DNA of 7,064 bases from Serpentinimonas sp. (lineage in GTDB: Bacteria; Pseudomonadota; Gammaproteobacteria; Burkholderiales; Burkholderiaceae_C), in the NCBI GenBank assembly GCA_025458665.1, contig JALOSG010000138.1, positions 1 to 7,064 of the forward strand, given 5' to 3'. Each line of letters starts with the position of its first letter. Position 1 is the stretch's first letter. A program made the translations under genes and the position numbers. This document shows positions 1 through 6,226 of this stretch, in pieces. The notes below the pieces were generated by a model that worked only from the letters and a program-made list of their open reading frames with translations, ran no database searches and had not been told where the DNA came from.

Positions 1-232
1 CGTTCATGCGCTGCAGCAGCGGCCAGAAGCCGGCGCTGGCATCGAGCCCGCCCACACCCTGGCGCCGCACCGACGCGGTGAGCATGCCCGGCGTGGCCAG
101 CTTCACCGCACTTTCCAGCACCTGCGGAGACGGGTAACGCGCGGTGCCCAGCAGCAGGCGGCTGGCAAAGGGCTGGCCGTAGAGAACCAGGGTGTCGGCT
201 GCTGCGGTTGAGGGAGGAACGGTATCGGTCAT
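1..232 (-). CDS. thiG: Thiazole synthase ThiG, N-terminal fragment (cut by window edge)
   Basis: ThiG condenses deoxyxylulose 5-phosphate, dehydroglycine (iminoglycine) and the sulfur of ThiS thiocarboxylate into the thiazole phosphate of thiamine, in the cytoplasm. About 77 residues are visible, starting MTDTVPPSTAAADTLVLYGQ and followed by the family's N-terminal signature SRLLLGTARYPSPQVLESA. The next segment, MLTASVRRQGVGG, matches the conserved strand read as TVALRR or TVSLRR in relatives. The catalytic Schiff-base lysine and phosphate-binding loops lie beyond the window. The ATG (230-232) is 10 bases after the thiS stop and lacks a strong Shine-Dalgarno sequence, so translational coupling to thiS is likely. 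Gene order thiO-thiS-thiG supports the call. The full family length is about 260-280 residues. Confidence 0.92.
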   Translation of the reverse strand, partial: MTDTVPPSTAAADTLVLYGQPFASRLLLGTARYPSPQVLESAVKLATPGMLTASVRRQGVGGLDASAGFWPLLQRMN

Positions 233-242
233 GGGTACAGGG

Positions 243-461
243 TCAGCCCCCGGTCACGGGTGCAATGATTTCTATGCGGTCGCCTTCGCGCAGCGGCGTT
301 TCGGCGTAGCGGGCCTTGGGCACGAACTGCAGGTTCACGGCGCTGGCGTAGGGGCCTTGGGGTTGCAGGCGCTGCACGGCATCGGCCAGGGTGCTGCCGG
401 CGGGCAGCTCGTGCTCCACCTCGTTGATACGCACGCGCAGGGTGGTGGCCGTGGTGTTCAT
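243..461 (-). CDS. thiS: Sulfur carrier protein ThiS
   Basis: A 72-residue ubiquitin-like (beta-grasp) carrier. Its C-terminal glycine is adenylated and converted to a thiocarboxylate that gives sulfur to ThiG during thiazole formation. The sequence shows the small beta-grasp pattern (VRINEVEHELPAG near residues 9-21, then an LADAVQRL helix) and the segment EGDRIEIIAPVTGG. It ends in the required Gly-Gly at residues 71-72. Length is close to the usual 65-70 residues. The start overlaps the thiO stop by four bases (ATGA, 458-461), and an AGAGG ribosome binding site lies 7 bases upstream inside thiO. This indicates translationally coupled expression from one operon with thiO and thiG. Confidence 0.95.
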   Translation of the reverse strand: MNTTATTLRVRINEVEHELPAGSTLADAVQRLQPQGPYASAVNLQFVPKARYAETPLREGDRIEIIAPVTGG

Positions 462-1690
462 GCGCAGGCCTCTGTGGTGTTCAGGGTCTGGAAGTGCAGG
501 CCCCAGCCTTGTGCCAGCGTGGGTGCGGCTCCCTGCATGTGCTGCAGCACGGCGTCCAGCAGGGCCGGCGCAATGAGGAAGCCATGGCGGTACAGGCCGT
601 TGATTTGCAACACCTGCGGCGCGGCTTCCACCACGGCGGGCAGGTTGTCGGGCAGGGTGGGGCGGCGCTGGGTGTTCAGTTCCAGAATGCGCGCCTCGCC
701 AAACCCGGGGTGCACCGCGTAGCAGGCGCTGAGCAGTTCCAGCACCGAACGCACACTGGCCGGGGATGCGTCCGCCGTTTCAATTTCGGTGGCACCCACC
801 ACATACACCCCGTGCGGCTTGGGCGCAATGTAGACGGGGTAGCGCGGGTGCAGCAGGCGCGTGGGGCGGCTCAGGTGTACGTCGGGTGCATGCAGACGGA
901 CTACTTCGCCCCGCACGCCACGAAGAGGCTGCAAGCCACATTCATTTCTCGGGGCATCGCCCTGCGCCCCCAGCCCCCGGCAGTCCAGCACCCAGCCGCC
1001 ACGCTTCGCTTGCTCGGCCTGGGCATCGGCCAGCGCCATGGGGGTGTTCCACGCCACCTCTACACCCAGTTGGGCCAGCGTGGCGCCCAGCGCCAGCAGC
1101 AGTTCGCGGTTGTCCAGCTGGCCTTCGCCCGGCAGGTAGTAGCCCTGGTGGAAGCGCTGCTCCAGTGCGGGCTCCAGCGCCTGCAGGCCAGCAGCATCCA
1201 GCGTTTGCGGCTGGGGCAAACCCGGCAGGTGCTGCGTGGTGTGGGCCAGTTGCTGGGCAAAGCGGCGCGCCTCGGGCTGGTCCTGGCGGTGCCACAGAAT
1301 GAGCGTGCCTTCCTGCTGAAAAAACACCGGCTGGGCCAGGGTAGCCAGCAATTCGGGCCAGCGGGCCAGCGCATACTGCCCCATGGCCACCACGCTGGGC
1401 TCGGTCACCGCCGATTCGGCCAGAGGCGCCAGCATGGCGGCAGCCACCCGCGCGGCGGCGCCGTTCCCATCAGCGCCAGAAGCATCCACCACCTTCACCG
1501 CATGGCCGCGTTGCGCCAGCACCACCGCCAGCAACCGGCCCATGAGCCCGGCACCCAGCACCAGCACGGGCGCGGCTTGGCCCGGGCGCAGGGCAGGCGC
1601 GCCTGGCTGGGAAAGCTGGGACAGTGGTGGTGCGGAAAGATCGGTCACGGTAGGGGGTCGAAGCAAAGGAGGCACCAACGCGGTGGCCAT
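458..1690 (-). CDS. thiO: Glycine oxidase ThiO (FAD-dependent)
   Basis: ThiO oxidises glycine to iminoglycine (dehydroglycine), the two-carbon and nitrogen donor for ThiG in aerobic thiazole synthesis. From the ATG at 1688-1690 the protein is 410 residues. A proline-rich stretch of about 40 residues precedes the Rossmann dinucleotide motif VLGAGLMGRLLA (GAGLMG at 46-51). Further family marks are YYLPGEGQLDNRELLLAL, the LRGVRGEVVRL segment, VVGATEIE, and the C-terminal FAD-contacting NGLYRHGFLIAP (from about residue 364). The domain order is that of the DAAO/GO family, whose ThiO members are usually about 360-370 residues. The excess is the N-terminal tail, so a later start such as a GTG near the Rossmann motif is possible. 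An in-frame ATG at 1747 would add 19 residues without similarity that I recognise. No clear ribosome binding site marks either start. The gene leads the thiOSG operon. Confidence 0.9.
   Translation of the reverse strand: MATALVPPLLRPPTVTDLSAPPLSQLSQPGAPALRPGQAAPVLVLGAGLMGRLLAVVLAQRGHAVKVVDASGADGNGAAARVAAAMLAPLAESAVTEPSVVAMGQYALARWPELLATLAQPVFFQQEGTLILWHRQDQPEARRFAQQLAHTTQHLPGLPQPQTLDAAGLQALEPALEQRFHQGYYLPGEGQLDNRELLLALGATLAQLGVEVAWNTPMALADAQAEQAKRGGWVLDCRGLGAQGDAPRNECGLQPLRGVRGEVVRLHAPDVHLSRPTRLLHPRYPVYIAPKPHGVYVVGATEIETADASPASVRSVLELLSACYAVHPGFGEARILELNTQRRPTLPDNLPAVVEAAPQVLQINGLYRHGFLIAPALLDAVLQHMQGAAPTLAQGWGLHFQTLNTTEACA
469..473 (-). promoter_or_regulatory. Ribosome binding site of thiS
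   Basis: AGAGG on the minus strand, 7 bases before the thiS ATG and inside the last codons of thiO. It fixes the thiS start and fits the four-base overlap with thiO. Confidence 0.6.
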
Positions 1691-1790
1691 GCCGCTCAAG
1701 GATAATTTGCTATTGTCCACGACAGGCCTGCCCTCTTGCTGTGGCATGGCCCACAGTCCCTACGCCAGCCCCCCACTCACCCCTGCATCC
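1691..1790. promoter_or_regulatory. Divergent thiO/thiD intergenic region with AT-rich core
   Basis: This 100-base gap separates the divergent starts of thiO (minus) and thiD (plus). Its only AT-rich stretch is about 1698-1716 and includes GATAAT at 1701-1706, a good match to a sigma-70 -10 box on the plus strand, but no convincing -35 box lies at the right distance. Promoters for both genes are expected here from the layout, so this is largely inference. I looked for the conserved parts of a TPP riboswitch (such as the CUGAGA element) on both strands and did not see them. Confidence 0.35.
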
Positions 1791-2663
1791 ATGTCTTCAC
1801 CACAGACCGACTCTGGCGCAGCCGCACCGCGCTACGCCCGGGTACTCACCATCGCCGGCTCCGATTCAGGCGGTGGCGCCGGCATACAGGCCGACCTGAA
1901 AACCTTTGCCGCGCTAGGCTGCTATGGCATGACCGCCATCACCGCGCTCACCGCACAGAACACGCAGGGCGTGCAGGGCATTCACGGGGTGGATGCCAGT
2001 TTCCTCAAGGCCCAGATTGCCGCTGTGGTGGAAGACATTGGCGTCGATGCCGTGAAAATTGGCATGCTGCACGCGCCCGAGGTGGTGGAGGTGGTGGCCT
2101 GGGCCATAGACCATTACGCGCTGCGCCATGTGGTGCTGGACCCGGTCATGGTGGCCACCAGCGGCGATGCGCTCATCGAACCGCCTACCGTGGCCGTGCT
2201 GGTGCAGCAGCTGTTCCCGCGCGTCAGCCTCATCACGCCCAACCTCGATGAGGCGGGGTTGCTCCTCAAACGCCCACTGAACAGCGTGTCCCAGCTCGAT
2301 GCGGCCTGCCAGGACCTGCTGGCCATGGGGGCGCGGGCCGTGTTGCTGAAAGGCGGCCACCTGCCCGGCGATACCCTGACCGATGTGCTGGCCTCGGGCG
2401 ATGTTCCCGCCGCGCACTGGCCGCGCCTGAGCGGCCCGCGCATCCACAGCCGCAATGTGCACGGCACCGGCTGCACGCTGTCCTCGGCCATTGCGGCGCA
2501 CCTGGCGCTGGGTTTTGACTTGACCGGGGCGGTGCAGGCCGCCCACGCCTATGTGCGCGGGGCGTTGCAGGCGGGTGCCGGTGTGGTCACGGGGCACGGC
2601 CACGGCCCGCTGAACCACGGGTACGCGCCGCGGCCCACCCAGGTGGTTCAGGGACCAGACTGA
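1791..2663 (+). CDS. thiD: Hydroxymethylpyrimidine/phosphomethylpyrimidine kinase ThiD
   Basis: ThiD phosphorylates HMP to HMP-P and then HMP-PP, the pyrimidine substrate that thiamine phosphate synthase joins to the thiazole. The 290-residue ribokinase-family protein shows the N-terminal substrate loop IAGSDSGGGAGIQADLKTF (21-39), TALTAQNT (51-58), KIGML (89-93), LDPVMVATSGD (116-126), TPNLDEAGLL (149-158) and LLKGGH (185-190). The anion-hole and catalytic loop HGTGCTLSSAIAA (224-236) carries the cysteine at 228. PLNHGY near the C terminus is also typical. The length is slightly above E. coli ThiD (266). The ATG at 1791 gives a short tail before the conserved ARVLTIAGSDS; an in-frame ATG at 1746 would add 15 residues. 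Neither has a clear Shine-Dalgarno sequence. The gene diverges from the thiOSG operon, which fits a shared role. Its 3' end overlaps the converging reductase gene by 16 bases. Confidence 0.95.
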   Translation: MSSPQTDSGAAAPRYARVLTIAGSDSGGGAGIQADLKTFAALGCYGMTAITALTAQNTQGVQGIHGVDASFLKAQIAAVVEDIGVDAVKIGMLHAPEVVEVVAWAIDHYALRHVVLDPVMVATSGDALIEPPTVAVLVQQLFPRVSLITPNLDEAGLLLKRPLNSVSQLDAACQDLLAMGARAVLLKGGHLPGDTLTDVLASGDVPAAHWPRLSGPRIHSRNVHGTGCTLSSAIAAHLALGFDLTGAVQAAHAYVRGALQAGAGVVTGHGHGPLNHGYAPRPTQVVQGPD

Positions 2664-3826
2664 GCGGCTGGTTCTTCCTTGCCCGCCGGCAGAACCCCCA
2701 GCAACTGCTGCAGGCGCGGGCTGGTGGTGGTGTACTGCAGCATCTCGCGCTCGTTGGGGCGCAGCAGTGCGGCGGCGGCGTAAGCCGCCAGCGTGGCTTC
2801 GTGGAAGCCACACACGATGAGCTTTTTCTTCCCCGGGTAGGTGTTCACATCGCCCACGGCAAAAATGCCGGGCTCGCTGGTGGCAAAGCCAGCGGTGTCC
2901 ACCACCAGGTGTTTGCGTTCCATGGCCAGGCCCCACTCGGCCACCGGCCCCAGCTTGGGCGATAGGCCCAGGCGCGGGAGCAGTACATCGGTCGGAAGCC
3001 ACTGCGTGGTGCCGTTGGGGGTGGCCAGTTCCAGGGCCGTCAGGGTGGGGGTGGGGTTGGGCGAATCGCCAGATTCGGGGGCGGTTTGCAGCCCCACGGG
3101 CTGGCCCACTACCAGCCGCACGCGGCCTGCGTCCAGAGCGGCTTGCCACGCGGCTTGCAGCGAAGCGCCCAGGCTGAGTTTGTCGGTGCGGTGCAGCAGC
3201 ACCACAGGTGGCGCATCGGCGGGCTGCAGGGCTCCCCTTTCCAACGCTTGAGCCCCTGCCAGTTCAAGTGCCAGTTCCAGGGCCAGTTCCACCGCCGCCT
3301 CATCCCCGCCCATCACCACCCGGTGCCGTTGCGGGTTTCGCGCAGCAGGGGTCATGGCGTGGTGGTGGTACAGCACCTGGCTGCCCTCAAACGCTTCCAG
3401 CGCTTTCAGCGTGGCACGGCGCGGCATGAAAGCGCCTACGCCCGCGGCAATCACCACCACCCGGCTCAGCCAGCAGGTGGGCTCCGCCTGGCTCTGACCC
3501 GCCGTCAGCAGCCAGCGCCCGTCGGGCTGGCGCTGCAGGCCAGTGACCTGCAAGCCCAGGTGCACGGGCGTGGCAAACGGCTGGATCTGCCGCTGCAGGC
3601 GCTCGGTCAGTTCCTGGCCGGTCACCACCGGCAGTCCGGGAATGTCGTAAATCGGCTTGTCGGGGTACAGCTCGGCGCACTGGCCGCCTGCGTAGGGCAG
3701 CGCATCAATCAGGTGGGTGCGCAGGTCCTGCAGGCCCAGCTGGAACACCTGGAACAGGCCCACGGGCCCGGCCCCGATGACCACCGCATCGGTGTCGATG
3801 GGGGGCCGCTCGGGAGGGAGAGCCAC
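2648..3826 (-). CDS. Ferredoxin--NADP reductase, thioredoxin-reductase-like type (FNR2)
   Basis: A 392-residue FAD/NAD(P) flavoprotein of the FNR2 class, expected to pass electrons between NAD(P)H and ferredoxin. FAD motifs are VVIGAGPVGLFQ (GAGPVG 18-23), the family mark AGGQCAELYPDKPIYDIPG (46-64), which lacks the CxxC disulfide of true thioredoxin reductases, and IFAVGDVNTYPGKKKL with FHEATLAA near the C terminus. The pyridine-nucleotide domain is unusual: VVMGGDEAA (170-178) replaces the common GGGDSA, followed by a repetitive ELALELALELA helix, and HRTDKLSLG replaces the arginine-rich HRRDxFR. It is longer than the usual 330-360 residues. The start is GTG, one base after the fdxA stop, with no clear ribosome binding site, so translation is probably coupled to fdxA. 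The family is clear; the in vivo electron partner is inferred from the neighbour. Confidence 0.85.
   Translation of the reverse strand: MALPPERPPIDTDAVVIGAGPVGLFQVFQLGLQDLRTHLIDALPYAGGQCAELYPDKPIYDIPGLPVVTGQELTERLQRQIQPFATPVHLGLQVTGLQRQPDGRWLLTAGQSQAEPTCWLSRVVVIAAGVGAFMPRRATLKALEAFEGSQVLYHHHAMTPAARNPQRHRVVMGGDEAAVELALELALELAGAQALERGALQPADAPPVVLLHRTDKLSLGASLQAAWQAALDAGRVRLVVGQPVGLQTAPESGDSPNPTPTLTALELATPNGTTQWLPTDVLLPRLGLSPKLGPVAEWGLAMERKHLVVDTAGFATSEPGIFAVGDVNTYPGKKKLIVCGFHEATLAAYAAAALLRPNEREMLQYTTTSPRLQQLLGVLPAGKEEPAAQSGP
3258..3293. repeat. Three tandem 12-bp units inside the FNR2 gene
   Basis: Three consecutive near-identical 12-base units on the plus strand (GCCAGTTCAAGT, GCCAGTTCCAGG, GCCAGTTCCACC). 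Read on the minus strand they encode successive ELAL/ELAG tetrapeptides in the helix after the second Rossmann motif. The unit keeps reading frame, so gain or loss would lengthen or shorten the helix without a frameshift. Confidence 0.75.
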
Positions 3827-3827
3827 T

Positions 3828-4157
3828 TCAGCGCTGCAACAGGGGCAGTTTGCCCGGCTGGTCTTTGTGGGTGTCGGCGTCGGGCAGGGGGGCCTTGCGC
3901 TTGGTGATGCTGCGCCAGCCCGGCAGGCGGGCCAGTTCCTCGTTCAGCGCAATCATGTGCATCTGGTCGCGCGGCACGTCCTCTTCGGCGTAAATGGCAC
4001 CCACCGGGCACTCGGGAATGCACACCGCACAATCGATGCACTCATCGGGGTCGATGGTGAGGAAGTTGGGGCCTTCGCGGAAGCAGTCCACCGGACAGAC
4101 GTCCACACAGTCGGTGTATTTGCAGGCGATACAGGCTTCGGTAACAACGTGGGTCAT
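3828..4157 (-). CDS. fdxA: 7Fe ferredoxin FdxA ([3Fe-4S][4Fe-4S])
   Basis: A 109-residue low-potential electron carrier of the Azotobacter ferredoxin I type. All nine cysteines of that family are present at 9, 12, 17, 21, 25, 40, 43, 46 and 50. By comparison with Azotobacter FdI, C9/C17/C50 should bind the 3Fe-4S cluster and C21/C40/C43/C46 the 4Fe-4S cluster, leaving C12 and C25 free. Segments CKYTDCVDVCPVDCF, EGPNFLTIDPDECIDC and the C-terminal helix (ALNEELARLPGW) are typical, and the length matches the family (about 107-112). The ATG at 4155-4157 puts the first cluster cysteine at position 9 as expected. The next gene on the strand is a ferredoxin reductase starting one base later, so the pair is almost certainly co-transcribed. 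A candidate promoter lies about 70 bases upstream. Confidence 0.95.
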   Translation of the reverse strand: MTHVVTEACIACKYTDCVDVCPVDCFREGPNFLTIDPDECIDCAVCIPECPVGAIYAEEDVPRDQMHMIALNEELARLPGWRSITKRKAPLPDADTHKDQPGKLPLLQR

Positions 4158-4314
4158 GGTGCTGTGCGTGTTGGCTTGATGGCAAGCGTGGGTCGTGGGC
4201 AGCCAGAACGCCGCCCAACGCGCCCCCGCATTTTAGGGCTTAGCCCGCGCACCCACAGCAAGCCCCCTACTGGCAACCGCACTTTGCGGGTGGCTTGTGC
4301 TTCGATCACGGGAT
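4158..4314 (-). promoter_or_regulatory. fdxA upstream region with candidate -10 box and palindrome
   Basis: A 157-base gap between mnmC and fdxA on the same strand. On the minus strand TAAAAT (4230-4235) matches the sigma-70 -10 consensus in five of six bases and would give a leader of roughly 65 bases. No good -35 match is present. Directly upstream of it lies the perfect palindrome GGGCTTAGCCC (4236-4246). A second small hairpin, CCGCA-AAG-TGCGG on the minus strand, lies near 4280. Neither hairpin is followed by a T-tract in the mnmC direction, so I do not call an intrinsic terminator. Confidence 0.4.
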
Positions 4315-5940
4315 TCAGGCTCGCGCCGGCTCAAAGCGCTCTGCCCGCAAAGCGCGCACCAGCCTGTCCTCCAGCGGCCAGGGTTCCTGGTGCAGTGCGG
4401 CAGCCAGCACCTCCCCGCACAGCACCGACAATGTCAAGCCGCGCGCGCCCATGCCAGCGCACAACAGCAGGCCGGGCGCGTTGGCCGGGTCGGGTTCACC
4501 GAGGGTGGGCAGGCGGTCGGGCAGGGTGCAGCGCACCCCGGCCCAGCCGCGGGGCTCCCGGAACAGCGCTGCACCGGTGGGGCTTGCGGCCAGTTCAGGC
4601 AGCAGCACGGCCAGGCGGTCCTGGTTGAGGGCGTGGTCTTCTGGCGTGGTGCGGCTGTGGGTGGCACCACGTTCGAAGGTGGAACCGACTATCCAGTGGC
4701 CGCCCGGGCCGTGCATGAAGCTGCCGTGGCCGTGTACCGGCCAGGGGGGCAGCAAGGTAGGTGCCGCCGGGCTGCCCCCAATGGCCTTGGGCAGCGGCCC
4801 CCAGCTCACCTGCCCCCGCAAGGGGTTGTAGGGAGGAGCAGGCAGCGTCGGATGCGTTTCCTGAAGCCCTTGCAGCAGCGTGCGGGTGGCGTAGGCGGTG
4901 GCCAGCACCACCACAGGTGCCTGGGCCAGCGTGCGCCCCTGCGCGTCCAGCAGTACCCATTCCTGGCTTGCGCGGTCCACGCCAACACGTTGCAGGCTTG
5001 AGACCTGCTGTTCTCCACGCCAGACAATGCCAGGGTGCCGCAGTTGCGCCTGCACCAGGGCTGCGGGCTGTACCCAGCCGGCGTACTGGTGCCACAGCGC
5101 CTCCGAGTCGGGCGGCAGGTGGGCGGCGGCCAGTTCGCTGGCCGTGGCGTTGCGGGACCACTGTTGCTGGCAGGCCAGGGTGGCCGGGTCGGGGGCGGAG
5201 GGCAGTGCGCGCCGGTGTTCCAGGCGCCGTTCCAGCGATCCGCTCAGGCACCAGGTCTCGCCCGCCGTCAGCAGGGCTTCTGCGCGTTGCAGGGTGGCAC
5301 GCACCCCGGCCCGCGTCAGGCGCGACAGCAGCGCATCGTCCGGCGACACATGGGGCGCCACCAAACCCAGCGGCAAACCCGATGCGCCACTGGCCGGGGC
5401 ACTGGCTTGGTCCAGCACCTCCACCTGCCATCCGCGCGTGCCCAGGCTGTAGGCCACCGCTGCGCCCGACAGGCCTCCGCCCACCACCACGGCATGGCGC
5501 CCCAGGGCCGGGCTGGCCAGCGGTGTCCGGCCAGCCCAGGTGCGGTGGCTATTCAGCCGGGGCTGCGCAGCCCCGGGTTCCGACAGAACCCGGTGAACCG
5601 GCACGCCGCAGGCTTGCCGCAAAGCGTCTTCGCGGGTTGTGCGCCCGCCCAGCACCCACACATTCAGTGCCAGCCTGCCACCTTGAAGGTGCAAGCGGTG
5701 CAGCCCGGGGGCCATGCCGGTCCAGCGGGTTTGCAGTTCCTGCCACAGCGCCTGGGCGACCCCAGTGGCCGGGGCAGTGAGGGCGGGCAGGGCAGGAACC
5801 GGCTGCTCCGCCAGAGCGGAATAAATGAGCCGTTGGTCCGAAGACTCCGGCATGGCCAGCCACTCTGCCCATGCGGTCAGCAGCGTTGTGCCGCCGTCGA
5901 ACGAGGTGTCCAGCCAGTGGGCGTGCTGCGCCAGGCCCAC
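4315..5940 (-). CDS. mnmC: MnmC-type tRNA-modification FAD oxidoreductase with degenerate N-terminal MnmD domain
   Basis: In bifunctional MnmC the C-terminal FAD domain removes the carboxymethyl group from cmnm5(s2)U at tRNA wobble position 34, and the N-terminal MnmD domain then methylates nm5(s2)U with SAM. Here the FAD domain (about 148-541) looks complete: HAVVVGGGLSGAAVAYSL (GGGLSG 154-159), ASGASGLPLGLVAPHVSPDD, and the C-terminal GVRCTLPDRLPTLGE (468 onward) with LCAGMGARGLTLS. The first 147 residues still resemble MnmD: HWLDTSFDGGTTLLTAWAEW fits the SAM region, and WTGMAPGLHRLHLQGGRLAL fits the later LPGxHRLxxxxGRVxL segment. The glycine-rich SAM motif is altered and the catalytic DGFxPxxNPxMW block is absent. 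Total length is 541 versus about 600-670 for bifunctional forms. The start is GTG at 5940, 10 bases after the yggX stop. The frame is open upstream for about 40 more codons read, but contains no ATG. Confidence 0.85.
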   Translation of the reverse strand: MGLAQHAHWLDTSFDGGTTLLTAWAEWLAMPESSDQRLIYSALAEQPVPALPALTAPATGVAQALWQELQTRWTGMAPGLHRLHLQGGRLALNVWVLGGRTTREDALRQACGVPVHRVLSEPGAAQPRLNSHRTWAGRTPLASPALGRHAVVVGGGLSGAAVAYSLGTRGWQVEVLDQASAPASGASGLPLGLVAPHVSPDDALLSRLTRAGVRATLQRAEALLTAGETWCLSGSLERRLEHRRALPSAPDPATLACQQQWSRNATASELAAAHLPPDSEALWHQYAGWVQPAALVQAQLRHPGIVWRGEQQVSSLQRVGVDRASQEWVLLDAQGRTLAQAPVVVLATAYATRTLLQGLQETHPTLPAPPYNPLRGQVSWGPLPKAIGGSPAAPTLLPPWPVHGHGSFMHGPGGHWIVGSTFERGATHSRTTPEDHALNQDRLAVLLPELAASPTGAALFREPRGWAGVRCTLPDRLPTLGEPDPANAPGLLLCAGMGARGLTLSVLCGEVLAAALHQEPWPLEDRLVRALRAERFEPARA

Positions 5941-5950
5941 GAAAACTGGC

Positions 5951-6226
5951 TCAGCCGTTGCTGGGAGGTACGTAACCGGCAGCCTGGTCGGCGCCTTCGC
6001 CGAAGAAGTGCTTCTCCATCTGGCGGGCCAGGTACTGGCGGGCGCGGGCGTCGGCCAGATTCAGGCGGTTCTCATTCACCAGCATGGTCTGGTGCTTCAG
6101 CCACGCCGCCCAGGCTTCCTTGCTCACGCTCTCGTAAATGCGCTTGCCCAGTTCGCCAGGGTAGGGTGGAAAGTCCAGTCCTTCGGCTTCGGTGCCCAGC
6201 TTGATGCATTGAACGGTGCGTGCCAT
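5951..6226 (-). CDS. yggX: Fe(2+)-trafficking / oxidative damage protection protein YggX
   Basis: A 91-residue cytoplasmic protein of the YggX family, which protects Fe-S clusters and DNA from oxidative damage and is thought to handle iron. The sequence follows the family almost end to end: MARTVQCIKL with the conserved Cys7, EAEGLDFPPYPGELGKRIYE (14-33), VSKEAWAAWLKHQTMLVNE, RLNLADARARQYLARQMEKH and a terminal FFG motif (75-77). Length equals the usual 90 or so. The start at 6224-6226 is set by an AAGGAA ribosome binding site 7 bases upstream. It is the first gene of a minus-strand unit with mnmC and diverges from fpr. Redox genes nearby suit its role, but that link is contextual. Confidence 0.96.
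   Translation of the reverse strand: MARTVQCIKLGTEAEGLDFPPYPGELGKRIYESVSKEAWAAWLKHQTMLVNENRLNLADARARQYLARQMEKHFFGEGADQAAGYVPPSNG

Noticed and set aside
494..1705. Long open frame (403 codons) on the plus strand opposite thiO
   Set aside because: It is rich in Gln, His, Arg and Gly with no recognisable motif, and lies antisense to a well-supported flavoprotein gene. Such frames are common in GC-rich coding DNA.
1691..1747. ATG at 1747 as the start of thiO
   Set aside because: It would add 19 residues without recognisable similarity to a protein that already has a long N-terminal tail, and it has no ribosome binding site. The ATG at 1690 is preferred.
1914..3149. Long minus-strand open frame (411 codons) crossing the thiD/FNR2 junction
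   Set aside because: It is antisense to thiD and out of frame with the reductase, both of which have clear family motifs. Its composition is that of a shadow frame.
3086..3907. Plus-strand open frame opposite FNR2 and the fdxA end
   Set aside because: No domain is recognisable and it spans two genuine minus-strand genes, so it is a GC-driven shadow.
4230..4290. Possible intrinsic terminator after mnmC
   Set aside because: The hairpins (GGGCTTAGCCC and CCGCA-AAG-TGCGG) have short stems and no T-tract after them in the mnmC direction.
5035..6204. Plus-strand open frame (389 codons) opposite mnmC and yggX
   Set aside because: Low-complexity Gln/Arg/Gly/Pro-rich translation with no motif; the minus-strand frames encode conserved proteins.
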